Source: Nocardia tenerifensis NBRC 101015
GTDB taxonomy: Bacteria > Actinomycetota > Actinomycetes > Mycobacteriales > Mycobacteriaceae
Length of the DNA stretch: 64,000 bases
Direction: 5' to 3'
Assembly (NCBI RefSeq): GCF_000308715.1
Contig: NZ_BAGH01000615.1
Location: 62,001-126,000 of the forward strand
The notes beneath the pieces are model-generated. The model did no database searches, was not told where the DNA came from, and saw only the letters and a list, made by a program, of their open reading frames with translations. Position numbers and translations under genes: made by a program. Of this stretch, positions 1-9,170 are shown piece by piece (positions within the stretch are counted from its first letter, which is position 1; every line of letters starts with the position of its first letter).

Positions 1-1
1 T

Positions 2-628
2 CTGCCCGAGGAGCACGCGGATGTGGTTACCGGGTTCGTCGACGCGCTCGGCCTCGGCGGGGTAACTCTGGTCGGGCAAGATTGGGGTGGTTTGATCGGA
101 CTGGCGGTCGCGGAGCGGCGGCCGGATATGTTCGATCGGCTGGTGCTCGCCAATACTTGGGCCTGGCCGGTCAACGGCGTTCTGCACTTCGAATACTTCT
201 CGCGCATCTTCGGCGGACCCCCGGGCCGGTTCCTGGCTCGGCGGCTGAACTTCGTCGTCAACGTGTTCATTCCCTTGGGCCATCGGCGGCGAAAGCCGTC
301 GAGAGCCGAGATGGCCCACTATCGCCGGGCCATGGACACACCCGAGCGACGCAAAGCCTCTGCTGTATTTCCCCATCGGGTTCTTGCGAGCCGCGCGTTC
401 TTCGCCGAACTGGAGCGTCGCCTTGCGGACCTGGCTCACCTGCCGACACTGATCGTGTGGGGTGATGCCGACATCGCCTTCCGTCCTCGCGAACGCGAGC
501 GTTTGGAGGCGACGTTCATCGATCACAAGACGGTGATCATCAAGGGCGCAGGCACTTACGTGGAGTCCGACGCGCCCGAGGAGTTCGTCGCCGCGCTCCG
601 CGACTGGACGGCGACGCGTGCGACGTAA
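2..628 (+). CDS. alpha/beta hydrolase, haloalkane-dehalogenase-like, 5'-truncated by window edge
   Basis: The reading frame is open from base 2, so the start lies outside the window. The visible protein has the nucleophile elbow GQDWGG (Asp nucleophile, as in haloalkane dehalogenases and epoxide hydrolases) and the acid strand IVWGDADIAF. Near the C-terminus the family normally has GAGHF(L/V)QxDAPEE, carrying the catalytic histidine. Here the segment reads GAGTYVESDAPEE, so Thr stands where the base His is expected. The fold assignment is safe. Catalytic activity as a dehalogenase is doubtful unless another His takes over. A hairpin follows the stop codon. Confidence 0.8.
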   Translation: MPEEHADVVTGFVDALGLGGVTLVGQDWGGLIGLAVAERRPDMFDRLVLANTWAWPVNGVLHFEYFSRIFGGPPGRFLARRLNFVVNVFIPLGHRRRKPSRAEMAHYRRAMDTPERRKASAVFPHRVLASRAFFAELERRLADLAHLPTLIVWGDADIAFRPRERERLEATFIDHKTVIIKGAGTYVESDAPEEFVAALRDWTATRAT

Positions 629-660
629 GCCGTACAGGAGAGACGTATAGACGCCACAGA

Positions 661-689
661 CGAAAGCCGTCGCATAGCAACGGCTTTCG
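661..689. terminator. bidirectional hairpin terminator
   Basis: Perfect 10-bp inverted repeat CGAAAGCCGT / ACGGCTTTCG around a 9-nt loop. It lies between the convergent hydrolase gene (ends 628) and the secreted-protein gene (ends 781), so it can serve both strands. Confidence 0.75.
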
Positions 690-780
690 TGATCATCAGC
701 ACTTTATCGACAGGGACTTGCTATCGGCGCCTGGTGGACTCACTGCGTGCCCCACGGCGACAGGTAGCGCCGATGATCGA

Positions 781-1515
781 TCACCCGTGGCTGCCCTGCA
801 ATCCGAGGTCGGGCAGCAGTGTGAACTCGCCGGGCGCGCTGGGTTCGGCGGGCTGCGGCTCCTGCTTCGTGATGCCGGGTTTGATGACAGTCGTGGTGAA
901 GATCGGCGCGGGTGACGGGTAACACGACACCGGAACGTTCACCGGGAAGGGACCGGCTTGCGCGTTGACGACCATTGTCAGGCCCGGATCGGTGTAGCTG
1001 GTACCGGACAGTGTGGTCGTGATCGAGCCCGAATTGCCTGCCTTCACGTTAACGCCGATTGTGGGCAGCGTGAACGTCGAACCGCCCGGAAGCCGGTCGG
1101 TCACCTTGATTACGGCTTTGCCGCTACCGGTGTCGATCGTTGCCCTGACGGTGCCGCCGGACAGGGACGCGGACACGAAGGTGGAGTTGGCCGGGAACGG
1201 GGCCGTCAACGTCAGGTCACGAACGTAATTGATTTTGTATCCGCCTTGATCGCTGGGAATCTGCCCCTGGCCCGGGACGAGCTTGATGGCGACCGCCGAA
1301 CCGGGTGGTGCACTGGCCGGTGCGGTGCCGGTGACCTGCATGGTCATCGTCGATTCCTGCGGCGCGCCGATCGGCGGCTTGGCCTGGCACTTGAAATTGA
1401 CGGTCACCGGATCCGCCGCAGCCGGCCCGGCCAACAGCGCAGCCGGCGCAAGCGCCAGCGATGCCAGAGCCGAGATTGTGGATATACGAACAAAATTTGC
1501 CGAAAGTTTTTTCAT
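781..1515 (-). CDS. secreted beta-rich protein of unknown function
   Basis: Predicted 244-aa protein. The first ~35 residues form a Sec signal peptide: a Lys-Lys start, a hydrophobic core rich in Ala and Leu, and an AAADP cleavage-like site. The mature part is rich in Thr, Ser, Val and Gly with alternating hydrophobics, suggesting a beta-sandwich. Only two cysteines are visible in it (FKCQAK near the start and VSCYPS near the end), which could form one disulfide. The last ~35 residues are Pro/Glu-rich and probably disordered. It resembles the many secreted actinobacterial beta proteins of unknown role. No catalytic motif is visible and I cannot name a family. Confidence 0.75.
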   Translation of the reverse strand: MKKLSANFVRISTISALASLALAPAALLAGPAAADPVTVNFKCQAKPPIGAPQESTMTMQVTGTAPASAPPGSAVAIKLVPGQGQIPSDQGGYKINYVRDLTLTAPFPANSTFVSASLSGGTVRATIDTGSGKAVIKVTDRLPGGSTFTLPTIGVNVKAGNSGSITTTLSGTSYTDPGLTMVVNAQAGPFPVNVPVSCYPSPAPIFTTTVIKPGITKQEPQPAEPSAPGEFTLLPDLGLQGSHG

Positions 1516-2529
1516 CGCCGTTCCTCGTGAATTATTTGGCGCACGACCGACCGCGATGAGCCGGAAGTGACAGCGAGCAGTGATGTAACAGCCGAATCAT
1601 CCGAAATTCAGATGCTTCTGATTGGTACAACGATTATGTGCAGGCTGCACACCGCAAATAAAGCAACACGACTGGGGATCTGTCTGGGGAATCCCCTGGC
1701 GCACATACAGTTTCGCCACAATTCGCCGCCCGCCCGCGTCGCACCGCAGCGAGCGGTCCCTAACCAACTGCACGCCGGACCTCTCCCGGGCGCTAAGCCG
1801 GCACCGGAATGGCAAGGTCCTAGCGCAGGAGATTGATCCCTCCCGTCGCCACGGCCATCACGCCCTTTCGTGCAGAAGCGGTGAGTCGCTTGTCGGCCAG
1901 TGTCACTGTGGCCCGGCGGTTGAGCGAACGGCAAAACGCAACCCACGTACGGCGTGCTCCGACGCGGGGGCGCAGGCCCGTGAACGCGACGGCGAAGGTT
2001 TCCCATGCTCGCACCGTCCAAGCGTGCATACATTTGCACGGTCGCGCCCTGCCTCGGTTAACTGAGAGGTCGCTCCATTGCGTACGAGTTCATGATTACC
2101 TGCTTGATATGGTGATCGGCTCGCGTACGTCAGTTGCGTGAGTTGATCTAGACGTGTAGTCGATATGAAAATGAGATTAGGCTGAGCATTCTTGGACGCT
2201 GCTCGTTACCGAATGGTGTTCCACGACAGACGATTCCACTTCTCATAGCCCCGCTGCATCTCCTTGTCGGTCGTTATCCTGAGGTAACAGCGTGGCATTC
2301 GGCGTCGCCGGAGTGCGGGGGTGTTCGTCATGGACGAACTTGTACTCGATCACAATTACATTCTGATCGCCCGGTCAATTTCGTTGCGGGTGCGTTTCGG
2401 GTGGGAGTTCGCGGTTCTGAAGCGAGTGGCTCCGGGTCCGTCGCTTGGCGCTGAGCTAGAGCCCTTGCATCGCAGATGGCCGTCCAACCTGTTCGAGGAT
2501 TCCAAAGGTTCTGATGTGCGGGGGGATTC
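1516..2529. other. ~1 kb region with no supported gene; left edge of an island
   Basis: I see no gene I can support here. Several short open frames exist on both strands, but none has a convincing ribosome binding site or domain. Base composition drops, with A+T-rich stretches around 2080-2350, before the four-gene block that begins at 2530. It may be promoter plus degraded DNA at the edge of a transferred segment. Confidence 0.5.
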
Positions 2530-4197
2530 ATGAGAATGGATCGTCCCGACAGCGGATACGACGCCGATCATCACCACGCGCAGGGCGCCGAGCACGCCGA
2601 CGCGTCACCGCCGGCCGCGTCGCACACCGACGTCCAGCGAATGGCTCGAATCGAAAGCAGCGACAGTCCTACAGATATGCCCACGTCTCTGGCGAGTCAG
2701 CGTCCCCCGCTCACCGAGGCAGCGCGGATGATCGAGCGCGAAGCCGACCTCGATCTCACGCAGGAAGACCCATCCGCTACTTCCGACATCGTCCACAGCG
2801 AGGACGACGACCATCGGATTCCTCAACCCCGCGGACCGGATCACCGCGAGCATGCAGCGCCCCTTGCGGAGTCTGCGGCACCGTCGTCCGATACAGGCGA
2901 AACCGCCACTGCGACAGACTATCCCACTACGAGTCGCGTCGATCTGGCGAATCATCTGGAACAGCGCCGACTCGATGCCATCAGAGAGGTATGCGCCAAG
3001 TACGCAATCGAGGACCCGGAGAAAGTCGCCACAGTGAAAGGCGCTCATCAACTCGTCAGCGACTACCACGCACCCTTCGTCGTAGACCGCCTCTTGGATA
3101 TTCTCGACCACTGCCGAGCCGATGTCGCCGCTCATCCGGGAACGAAGGTGGTGTTCTTGGGACGTGACGGCGACAGCCTGGCGCTTGCTGCTCGCGAACT
3201 GGATCCGGAGTTCTACGACAAGCACTGCACGAGCGTCACGCTCTCGCGGTGCCTGGCAGATTGTTCGGTCCAAGATATGGAAAACCTAGGCAAGTCATTC
3301 CCCGAACTCAAAGGATTCCGCACCGCAGCCGGTGACGTCGACCCCGGTGACGTCGACGGCGCCCGCGCACGTCAGATCGAGTACCTCGAATCTCGCAAAG
3401 TCCCGGTCGGTACGCCGGGCGCCAGGATCATCCTGATCGATACCAGTTTCCGAGGGACCGTTCAAAACCTGCTCGCCGCAACCCATTCCAGCGCAGATTT
3501 CCATGGCAAGTACCTGTTCTACAGCGAATCAGAAGGCGACCCTCACGCAAGCCAGAAGACAGGCTTCGCGCTGCACAGACGTCTCGACGGGACGGACATC
3601 GACCCACGCGCCGCGACCGAACAGCCGACCGCCGTCGGCCCTACCCCTCTCTCGATCTTCGCCGAAAAGGATTCCGTACTCGCGCTCGAACAGATCCTTC
3701 GCGGATCGCTGTCCAAAGCCGTGCGCATCGTCGACGGCACACCCGAACAGCATCTGGAATCCCCGCCTTTGAACCAGATCAACCCGCTCGAGGTAGCCGA
3801 TCGTTACCGCGACGACCAGGTTCGGTTGGCGGTGATGGACATCAACCAACTCGCGGTGGCCGATTACGCCGCCGCAATGGCCGCACTTCGACGTGACGGC
3901 GGCTCTTGGCGTGCCGAAATGGGTGCCAAAGCCGAGGAATTCGTAAACCAGGTGGGATCATGGTGTCGACGCGATTCCGACATCGATCCCGCCCTCGCGG
4001 AGTTCCTCGGCTCCTTCGTTCGTCGCGAGGACAAAGAGCTAGTCGCCGAACTGCATGGCCTGATCGAAGAGCGACACCTAGACAGCGACGTGCAGTGGCA
4101 GGCATACCAGGACTGCGGCTCACTCGCCGAAAAGAGCGCCTACGTCGACAACGTACGCAAAGACACCCCTGCGTCAGGAGGAGCCAGCCATGGGTGA
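2530..4197 (+). CDS. protein with FLxRDG / DTSFRGTVQ module, disordered N-terminus
   Basis: 555 aa, ATG preceded by GGGGGA. Roughly the first 135 residues are low-complexity (His, Asp, Ser, Pro) and probably disordered. The folded part begins near DLANHLEQRRLDAIREV. It contains VVFLGRDGDSLALAARE, then VTLSRCLADCS, then IILIDTSFRGTVQNLL. This order (FLxRDG, LSR, a [V/I]D-x-x-F/W-x-GT-x-Q segment) resembles, from memory, the module in COG5610-type HAD-associated proteins. The DTSFRGT loop also recalls a phosphoribosyltransferase PRPP loop. The function is unknown. Its stop overlaps the nucleoside hydrolase start by 8 nt, so the two are translationally coupled and probably act together. Confidence 0.7.
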   Translation: MRMDRPDSGYDADHHHAQGAEHADASPPAASHTDVQRMARIESSDSPTDMPTSLASQRPPLTEAARMIEREADLDLTQEDPSATSDIVHSEDDDHRIPQPRGPDHREHAAPLAESAAPSSDTGETATATDYPTTSRVDLANHLEQRRLDAIREVCAKYAIEDPEKVATVKGAHQLVSDYHAPFVVDRLLDILDHCRADVAAHPGTKVVFLGRDGDSLALAARELDPEFYDKHCTSVTLSRCLADCSVQDMENLGKSFPELKGFRTAAGDVDPGDVDGARARQIEYLESRKVPVGTPGARIILIDTSFRGTVQNLLAATHSSADFHGKYLFYSESEGDPHASQKTGFALHRRLDGTDIDPRAATEQPTAVGPTPLSIFAEKDSVLALEQILRGSLSKAVRIVDGTPEQHLESPPLNQINPLEVADRYRDDQVRLAVMDINQLAVADYAAAMAALRRDGGSWRAEMGAKAEEFVNQVGSWCRRDSDIDPALAEFLGSFVRREDKELVAELHGLIEERHLDSDVQWQAYQDCGSLAEKSAYVDNVRKDTPASGGASHG

Positions 4198-5185
4198 TAC
4201 CGACACCCCGGAACCGTACGAATCGCTCGAATCACAATGGGCGTCATTGCTCGGGTTCGCTGATCGATACCGCAACCTGGGCTACGGACCGCTGGCGGAC
4301 GCACTTCGGGAGGGCGGTCCGCCGCCACCGCGAGTGCAGGGCACTCCCATCATTTTCGACACCCGCCTCGGCGGAGATCCCGGCGACGCCATCGCCTTGA
4401 CCTGCGCGGCACGCAATCTACCCGAACTAGCACTGGTGGTCACCACCGACGAACATCGTGGCGACGACCGAGCGCGACTGGCGCGATATGTTCTCGACCT
4501 GAACGACCGTTCCGATGTCCCCGTCGTCACAGGCGCCGATTTGGGCAACATCAGCTACTGGGTGACAGACGGCTTTACCCCGCAGCAGATTCCTACGCAA
4601 CCAGACGACCTCCTCACCGCGGTCCGTGCGGTTTGCTCGCGGGTCGATACCCCGGTGCGCTGGATCGGGACAGGACCCTTGACCAACCTGTCTTACGTCC
4701 TCGAAAACGCCCCCGAGCTCGCGTCTCAGCTGGCCATCACTCAGACGGGAGGAGCCATTCCCGACGGCGACAGAGCCGAGCGAAACTTCGGCCTCGACCC
4801 CGGAGCCGCCCGCCGCGTCGTAGGTGCAGCACAACGACTGCTCCTGGTGACCGCGGAAGTATCGTCTCGTCCGGAAACCGCCGTCACCCCTGACAGTGAC
4901 CTCTATCAACACCTCGCACGACCAGACGCGCCGGCCTGGGCGCGGTTGTTACACACCCATTTCGACCGCTGGTACATCGAGAGTGGCCCGCCCAGCACGC
5001 AAAACGCAGCGTTGACCCTCGGCGCCGCCCTGCAACTACCGTTCATAGACTTCACCCGCGCCAGCCTTACCGTCGACACCGACGCAAGAATTCGCATCGA
5101 CGCCGCCGGCGACCCGACCTGGATCACCACTCGAGCCGACTACCCGACGTTCTGGGGCTGGCTCACCAAACAGTTGCATTACTGA
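4190..5185 (+). CDS. inosine-uridine nucleoside hydrolase-like protein
   Basis: 331 aa. It has a divergent form of the nucleoside hydrolase Ca-site motif: IIFDTRLGGDPGDAIAL, where the family has DTDPGxDDA(L/I)A. The family's GPLTNL motif is intact (WIGTGPLTNLSYVL), and NFGLDPGAARRVV corresponds to the usual N...DPEAA segment. The family cleaves the N-glycosidic bond of ribonucleosides. About 50 residues of extra N-terminus precede the fold. The first acidic motif is altered (TRLGGD inserted), so the substrate may be an unusual nucleoside or nucleotide. Start ATG lies inside the end of the upstream gene (8-nt overlap). Confidence 0.8.
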   Translation: MGDTDTPEPYESLESQWASLLGFADRYRNLGYGPLADALREGGPPPPRVQGTPIIFDTRLGGDPGDAIALTCAARNLPELALVVTTDEHRGDDRARLARYVLDLNDRSDVPVVTGADLGNISYWVTDGFTPQQIPTQPDDLLTAVRAVCSRVDTPVRWIGTGPLTNLSYVLENAPELASQLAITQTGGAIPDGDRAERNFGLDPGAARRVVGAAQRLLLVTAEVSSRPETAVTPDSDLYQHLARPDAPAWARLLHTHFDRWYIESGPPSTQNAALTLGAALQLPFIDFTRASLTVDTDARIRIDAAGDPTWITTRADYPTFWGWLTKQLHY

Positions 5186-5421
5186 ACTCGCTCCCATACC
5201 CGTTGATCCCGTGGACGGTTGTACGGCAACCCAGCTACCGAACCGTGGACTGTGTCAACAGCCACGGGCCGACCGGCTGTGCTCGCCGACCGTGCGGAGG
5301 TGGGCTGTGCCGCCGGTGCCGAACCGAGCGTACCGGCAGACCAAATGCCTACGTAGGGAAACCTTTTGGGAATTTCTTCTTGAAACCTTCCAGACGCCGG
5401 TGCAGGCGGCATCATGAACGG

Positions 5422-6459
5422 GTGCCAACACCACATCGTCCTCTGGAGGTTGCTCTGCTTGATTTCGTTCGCACCAATCGCCGACTAACCACAGAGACTC
5501 TCACCGCTCATGGCAAGAAGGTCCTGTCCGCGCTGGTCGGCGGCTCGATCGTTTCGGAGCCGCACCTGTTGGCCCAATGGATCATCGACACCCTGCCGGC
5601 CCTGATCGACCGGCTCCCCGAACAACGGGACCGGTGGATCGCACAGATCGCTTTTCCCATGCACGAGGACTTCAGAGGAAGTGGTGTGGGGGAGCGAATC
5701 ATGGAGGCCGACCGGCGAGGATGGTTCAACGAACGGTACTACTGGAACCATCGCAACAGGGTGGCTGAACACATCGCGGCCGGGCTACGCACCGCCTACC
5801 TCCTCCAGAGGCGGTACGCCGACGCGGCTGACCCGGTACAGCGTCGCCCCCGGCTGGCCGGCCCAGCCCATGACGGGTCCTTACGGATATTCATCGCCGC
5901 CTACTACGAGGGGTCGGCGTGGGACCCTCTCGCGGCTGCGCTCGGCGCAGCACTCATGCAACGCCTTCCCGTCCCTGTGCGTGTCTCGTCGATGGCTTCG
6001 AAGGCCGCGCTCACTGTCGGTTATGCGGTGGCTGAGCAGGCCAGAAGCATGAACGCTTACACCCCGGAGCTCTACACGTTGTATCGGCGCACGGAATCCC
6101 GTCGCGCTCAACCAATCCTGCGTTTTCTCGGCCGTACCGAATGTTTGTCAGGCGATATCAACCAAGTACGACGCGATATCCTCAGCCGCTGCGATGCGAT
6201 GATCGTGATAGGCGGCGACGATGGTACGGCCTATGAAACGCGGCTCGGCGACGATCTCGGTGTCGCGGTGCTTCCGGTCGGGGCGACCGGTGGCGCAGCC
6301 TACACTCGGTGGGGCAGCGATACGACTCTGCGAGACGGCAACCCAGCCACGGCTGCGGCTTTTCGCGACCTGGGCACGCCGTGCAGGGCCATCAACGGGA
6401 CAATCGCTCTCCTGGACGACCTCTACCGTCGTTTACAGTCATCGCCGTCACAGTCGTAG
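5422..6459 (+). CDS. SLOG-domain (LOG/DprA-like) nucleotide-binding protein
   Basis: About 345 aa from a GTG at 5422. The frame stays open upstream to 5203, but that part looks non-coding. A GGAGG at 5445-5449 could indicate a non-standard internal start. The N-terminal ~140 residues form a helical domain I do not recognise. The C-terminal half is a Rossmann-like SLOG domain: it starts SLRIFIAAYYEG and carries MIVIGGDDGTAYETRLGDDL followed by VAVLPVGATGGAA, the glycine-rich phosphate-binding signature of the LOG/nucleoside-deoxyribosyltransferase-like superfamily. Such domains are proposed to bind or process NAD- or nucleotide-derived signals. Lies between a nucleoside hydrolase and a phosphatase. 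Confidence 0.75.
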   Translation: MPTPHRPLEVALLDFVRTNRRLTTETLTAHGKKVLSALVGGSIVSEPHLLAQWIIDTLPALIDRLPEQRDRWIAQIAFPMHEDFRGSGVGERIMEADRRGWFNERYYWNHRNRVAEHIAAGLRTAYLLQRRYADAADPVQRRPRLAGPAHDGSLRIFIAAYYEGSAWDPLAAALGAALMQRLPVPVRVSSMASKAALTVGYAVAEQARSMNAYTPELYTLYRRTESRRAQPILRFLGRTECLSGDINQVRRDILSRCDAMIVIGGDDGTAYETRLGDDLGVAVLPVGATGGAAYTRWGSDTTLRDGNPATAAAFRDLGTPCRAINGTIALLDDLYRRLQSSPSQS

Positions 6460-6630
6460 CCTAGAACCTCGAATTCTGCCAAGTCCGAGAACCGTTATGA
6501 ATCGCGGAAATTCGGCGAGTCGACGCGAGGGCGGATGCATGTGTACGTGTCCGAAACCTGTTTCACAGTCTTTACTGCTGTGGTGACTCAGCAGCGAACC
6601 TTCCCTAGCCAGAACGACTTTGGAGCTGCC

Positions 6631-7386
6631 ATGTCCAAACCCGCTTCATCGCAACCTGCTTCAAGCACCAGCACAGCTTCCTCGACTGATGGCGAGGCTA
6701 GACTTCCACGCGCCATCGTAAGATCATCACCAGCAAAGCCGTACAGTGGACTACGGCTGATCCTGGTCCGACACGGCGAAAGCTGGAGCAACGTCGAGAA
6801 CGTCTTTGCCGGCGAGAAGTCCTGTCGAGGCCTCACCGACCGTGGGCACCGTCAAGCCGAAGCCGTGGCTCGCTATCTCGCCGCCGAGAAGCACCGGCTC
6901 GGCACCATCGAGGTGCACTCGACCGCTGTTCGCCGAGCAATACACACGGCCCAACACATCGCGCAAGAGCTCGCGGTCAGTGTGCGAGTCGGCTTCCCCT
7001 ACAACGAATTAGGGTCCGCGGAAGGACAACAGCGGCACACTGTCGTTCCGGAGCGTGCACGGGGAGACTCCCCGGACTATCCGATCGCTCCCGGCGCCGA
7101 TTCCTGGCCTGAGGCCGCCAACCGAGTCGGTCGCATGCTCGACGTTCTGACCGCTCGAGCCAGCTCCGACACGATCATCCTCTGCTGTCACAGAGAAACG
7201 ATTCTCGCTGTAGCACAACACCTTCAACGCATCACGCCGACCCTCTACTACGCCACCGCCGAAGTCGACTACACCGCCATCACCGAATGGCAATGCCGCG
7301 GACGCAGCAACAACCCCGGCCACCGGCGGTGGGTCCTGATCAGACACAACGACACTCGCCACTTCACGGCCGCAGTCCCGACTTGA
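6631..7386 (+). CDS. histidine phosphatase (phosphoglycerate-mutase-like) family protein
   Basis: 251 aa, starting at the ATG at 6631 behind TGGAG with good spacing. The first ~38 residues are Ser/Pro/Ala-rich and probably disordered. Next comes LILVRHGESWSN, with the phospho-accepting His48 in the RHG motif. The second catalytic His is in the CCHRETIL segment. EVHSTAVRRAIHTAQ matches the family's S.l.RA.qTA motif. The family removes phosphate from sugars, nucleotides or proteins through a phosphohistidine. It lies 171 nt after the SLOG gene on the same strand and is probably the last member of the four-gene set. Confidence 0.85.
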   Translation: MSKPASSQPASSTSTASSTDGEARLPRAIVRSSPAKPYSGLRLILVRHGESWSNVENVFAGEKSCRGLTDRGHRQAEAVARYLAAEKHRLGTIEVHSTAVRRAIHTAQHIAQELAVSVRVGFPYNELGSAEGQQRHTVVPERARGDSPDYPIAPGADSWPEAANRVGRMLDVLTARASSDTIILCCHRETILAVAQHLQRITPTLYYATAEVDYTAITEWQCRGRSNNPGHRRWVLIRHNDTRHFTAAVPT

Positions 7387-7572
7387 TCGCGGTACGAGCT
7401 CGTACGCCGCCGCATACCTCGCCTTAATAACCGAGGGCATGGAGCGGGTATCGGGGGAGCGGGCCTGGAGCCCACTCCCCGTCCCGGCGGGTTGTGCGAA
7501 ATGGCGGCTGTGCTCGGCTACGAGCACGGGCACGGGCACGCCACCAGTGAGTGGAGGCATTCTCTGGCAATC

Positions 7573-7611
7573 CGAGTCAGGCCAGGTTTCGTTCCGAGCC
7601 TGACTCGTTTT
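7573..7611 (+). terminator. intrinsic terminator
   Basis: Perfect 10-bp stem CGAGTCAGGC / GCCTGACTCG with a 15-nt loop, followed at once by TTTT (7608-7611). It is correctly placed to end the 2530-7386 block before the convergent MBL-fold gene. Confidence 0.75.
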
Positions 7612-8520
7612 CTACCGTGCTGGTTCCGGAACCAACTTGTAAGCGTCACCGTCGCGGATGATGTGGCCGCCGGTGGGGGTGCCGAAGTGGGTGCCGAGGA
7701 TGAGGGTGGGGGTGTCGGCGAACCGTTCGAGGAAGGCTTTTCTGCTGTCGGCTGCTGCTTCGGTGTCGGTGTCCATCGCCACGGACCAGTCGGGGTGGGC
7801 GATCTGGAACTGGCTGTGCATGAGATCGCCTGTGATGACGGCACTTTCGGCCTCGTCCTCGAGCAGGATCGAGACATGACCGGGCGTGTGGCCCGCGGTG
7901 CTGATGAGTGAGATGCCGGGAACGACGGTCTGTCCGGGCTCCACCCAGGTGATCAGGTCCGCGACCGGCGCTAGGGAGTCCTCGTACACGGCCGCGCCAT
8001 CGACCATGCTGTAGCCGAACTCCGAATAGGTCTCGTGCGCATGGGGATTCCGCGCGAACGACTGCCAGTGTTCGTACTCCTCGCGCACGAAGTAGTACCG
8101 CGCGTTCGGGAAGGTCGGCCGCCAGCGGCCGTCCTCGCGGATGGTGTTCCAGCCGACGTGATCGATGTGCAGGTGGGTCGCGAGGACTCCGTCGACCTCC
8201 TCCCGGCGCCACACCTGCTCGAATCGCTCCAGGAAGTCGGTGTCGAGGTTGTCGAAGACGGGCGAGATGCGTTGCTTCCCATTGCCGATCCCGGTGTCGA
8301 CCACGATCCTGTGGGTGGGCGTCTGCACCAGCAGCGAGTGGACCATGCCGTTCATGTTTTCGCCGTCGAAATAGGTGGGGCGCAACCACTCGATTCGTTC
8401 GATGTCTTCCCGGGTCGCCGCGGGAAAGATGTCGAGCAAGAAGTCGAGGGGCGTCCACCCTCGAGTCTCTTCGATTTTGGTGATCGAGATGTTCCCGACC
8501 CGCCACTGTTCGGTCGTCAT
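7612..8520 (-). CDS. MBL-fold metallohydrolase, lactonase-like
   Basis: 302 aa. It has the metallo-beta-lactamase zinc motif HLHIDH (THLHIDHVGW), a further His in STAGHTPGH, the bridging Asp in VITGDLMHS, and a last His in LGTHFGTPTGGH. Length and motif order fit the N-acyl-homoserine-lactonase / AttM-like branch, which opens lactones. The true substrate cannot be read from the sequence. It lies 10 nt downstream of the PEBP gene on the same strand, so the two are probably co-transcribed from the promoter facing the GntR gene. Confidence 0.85.
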   Translation of the reverse strand: MTTEQWRVGNISITKIEETRGWTPLDFLLDIFPAATREDIERIEWLRPTYFDGENMNGMVHSLLVQTPTHRIVVDTGIGNGKQRISPVFDNLDTDFLERFEQVWRREEVDGVLATHLHIDHVGWNTIREDGRWRPTFPNARYYFVREEYEHWQSFARNPHAHETYSEFGYSMVDGAAVYEDSLAPVADLITWVEPGQTVVPGISLISTAGHTPGHVSILLEDEAESAVITGDLMHSQFQIAHPDWSVAMDTDTEAAADSRKAFLERFADTPTLILGTHFGTPTGGHIIRDGDAYKLVPEPAR

Positions 8521-8530
8521 GGCGCTCCTC

Positions 8531-9064
8531 TCAGGCCGCTGTCTCGGCGGTGGCGGTCAGGACCGCGCGACCGAGGATGTGTCCGGCGATGGTGAAGCCG
8601 AGATAAGCGGGGGTGGAATCGGCTGGGACGCGGAGGGTTTCGACGTCGAGGGCGTGCACCACGACGAAGTAGCGGTGCACGCCGTGTCCGGCGGGCGGGG
8701 CGGCGCCGAGGAATCGGGCGACGCGGGCGTCGTTGGGCAGTTGGAGGGCGCCCTCGGGCAGGCCGGATCCAGCGTCGTCGCCGGCTCCCTCGGGCAGTTC
8801 GGTGACGGTGGCGGGGATGTCGGCCACGGCCCAGTGCCAGAAGCCGGAGCCGGTGGGAGCGTCCGGGTCGTACACGGTCACCGCGTAGCTCTTCGTGCCC
8901 GCCGGCGCGCCGCTCCAGCGCAGGTGGGGGGAGATGTCCTTGCCGCCGGGGACGCCGGCGGAGAACTGCTCGGGTGACCACGCGGCGCCGTCGGCGACGG
9001 TGGTGCTGGTGACGGTGAAGGGCGCCGCTTGCGGAAGGCGGGCGAAGGGGTCGTTGGTACTCAC
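8531..9064 (-). CDS. YbhB/YbcL-type PEBP (Raf kinase inhibitor-like) protein
   Basis: 177 aa from the GTG at 9064, which sits behind AAGGAGAG at good spacing. It has the phosphatidylethanolamine-binding-protein core: GGKDISPHLRW, YAVTVYDPDAPTGSGFWHWAVADIP and GVHRYFVVVHAL, including the DPDAP and HW ligand-pocket signatures. Bacterial members are small cytoplasmic proteins of uncertain role. The gene is divergent from the GntR regulator at 9171, with a palindrome in between, and is followed closely by the MBL-fold gene. The regulator probably controls both. Confidence 0.85.
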   Translation of the reverse strand: MSTNDPFARLPQAAPFTVTSTTVADGAAWSPEQFSAGVPGGKDISPHLRWSGAPAGTKSYAVTVYDPDAPTGSGFWHWAVADIPATVTELPEGAGDDAGSGLPEGALQLPNDARVARFLGAAPPAGHGVHRYFVVVHALDVETLRVPADSTPAYLGFTIAGHILGRAVLTATAETAA

Positions 9065-9131
9065 AGTGTCTCTCCTTGAAGGGGGCGGGTGCGTGTTGCG
9101 ATCGGAGCGCATCCGAGATCGACGATAGCAG

Positions 9132-9147
9132 AGATAATCGATTATCT
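9132..9147. promoter_or_regulatory. probable GntR operator
   Basis: Perfect 16-bp palindrome AGATAATCGATTATCT in the divergent spacer between the PEBP gene (start 9064) and the GntR gene (start 9171). It is A+T-rich in a GC-rich context, and its position suits repression of both promoters. Confidence 0.6.
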
Positions 9148-9170
9148 GTCAAATAGTCTATGCTGGTGAC

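Noticed and set aside
1820..2029. 69-aa minus-strand frame (MHAWTVRAWETFAVAF...)
   Set aside because: Codon use is not clearly different from chance, there is no ribosome binding site, and no family is recognised.
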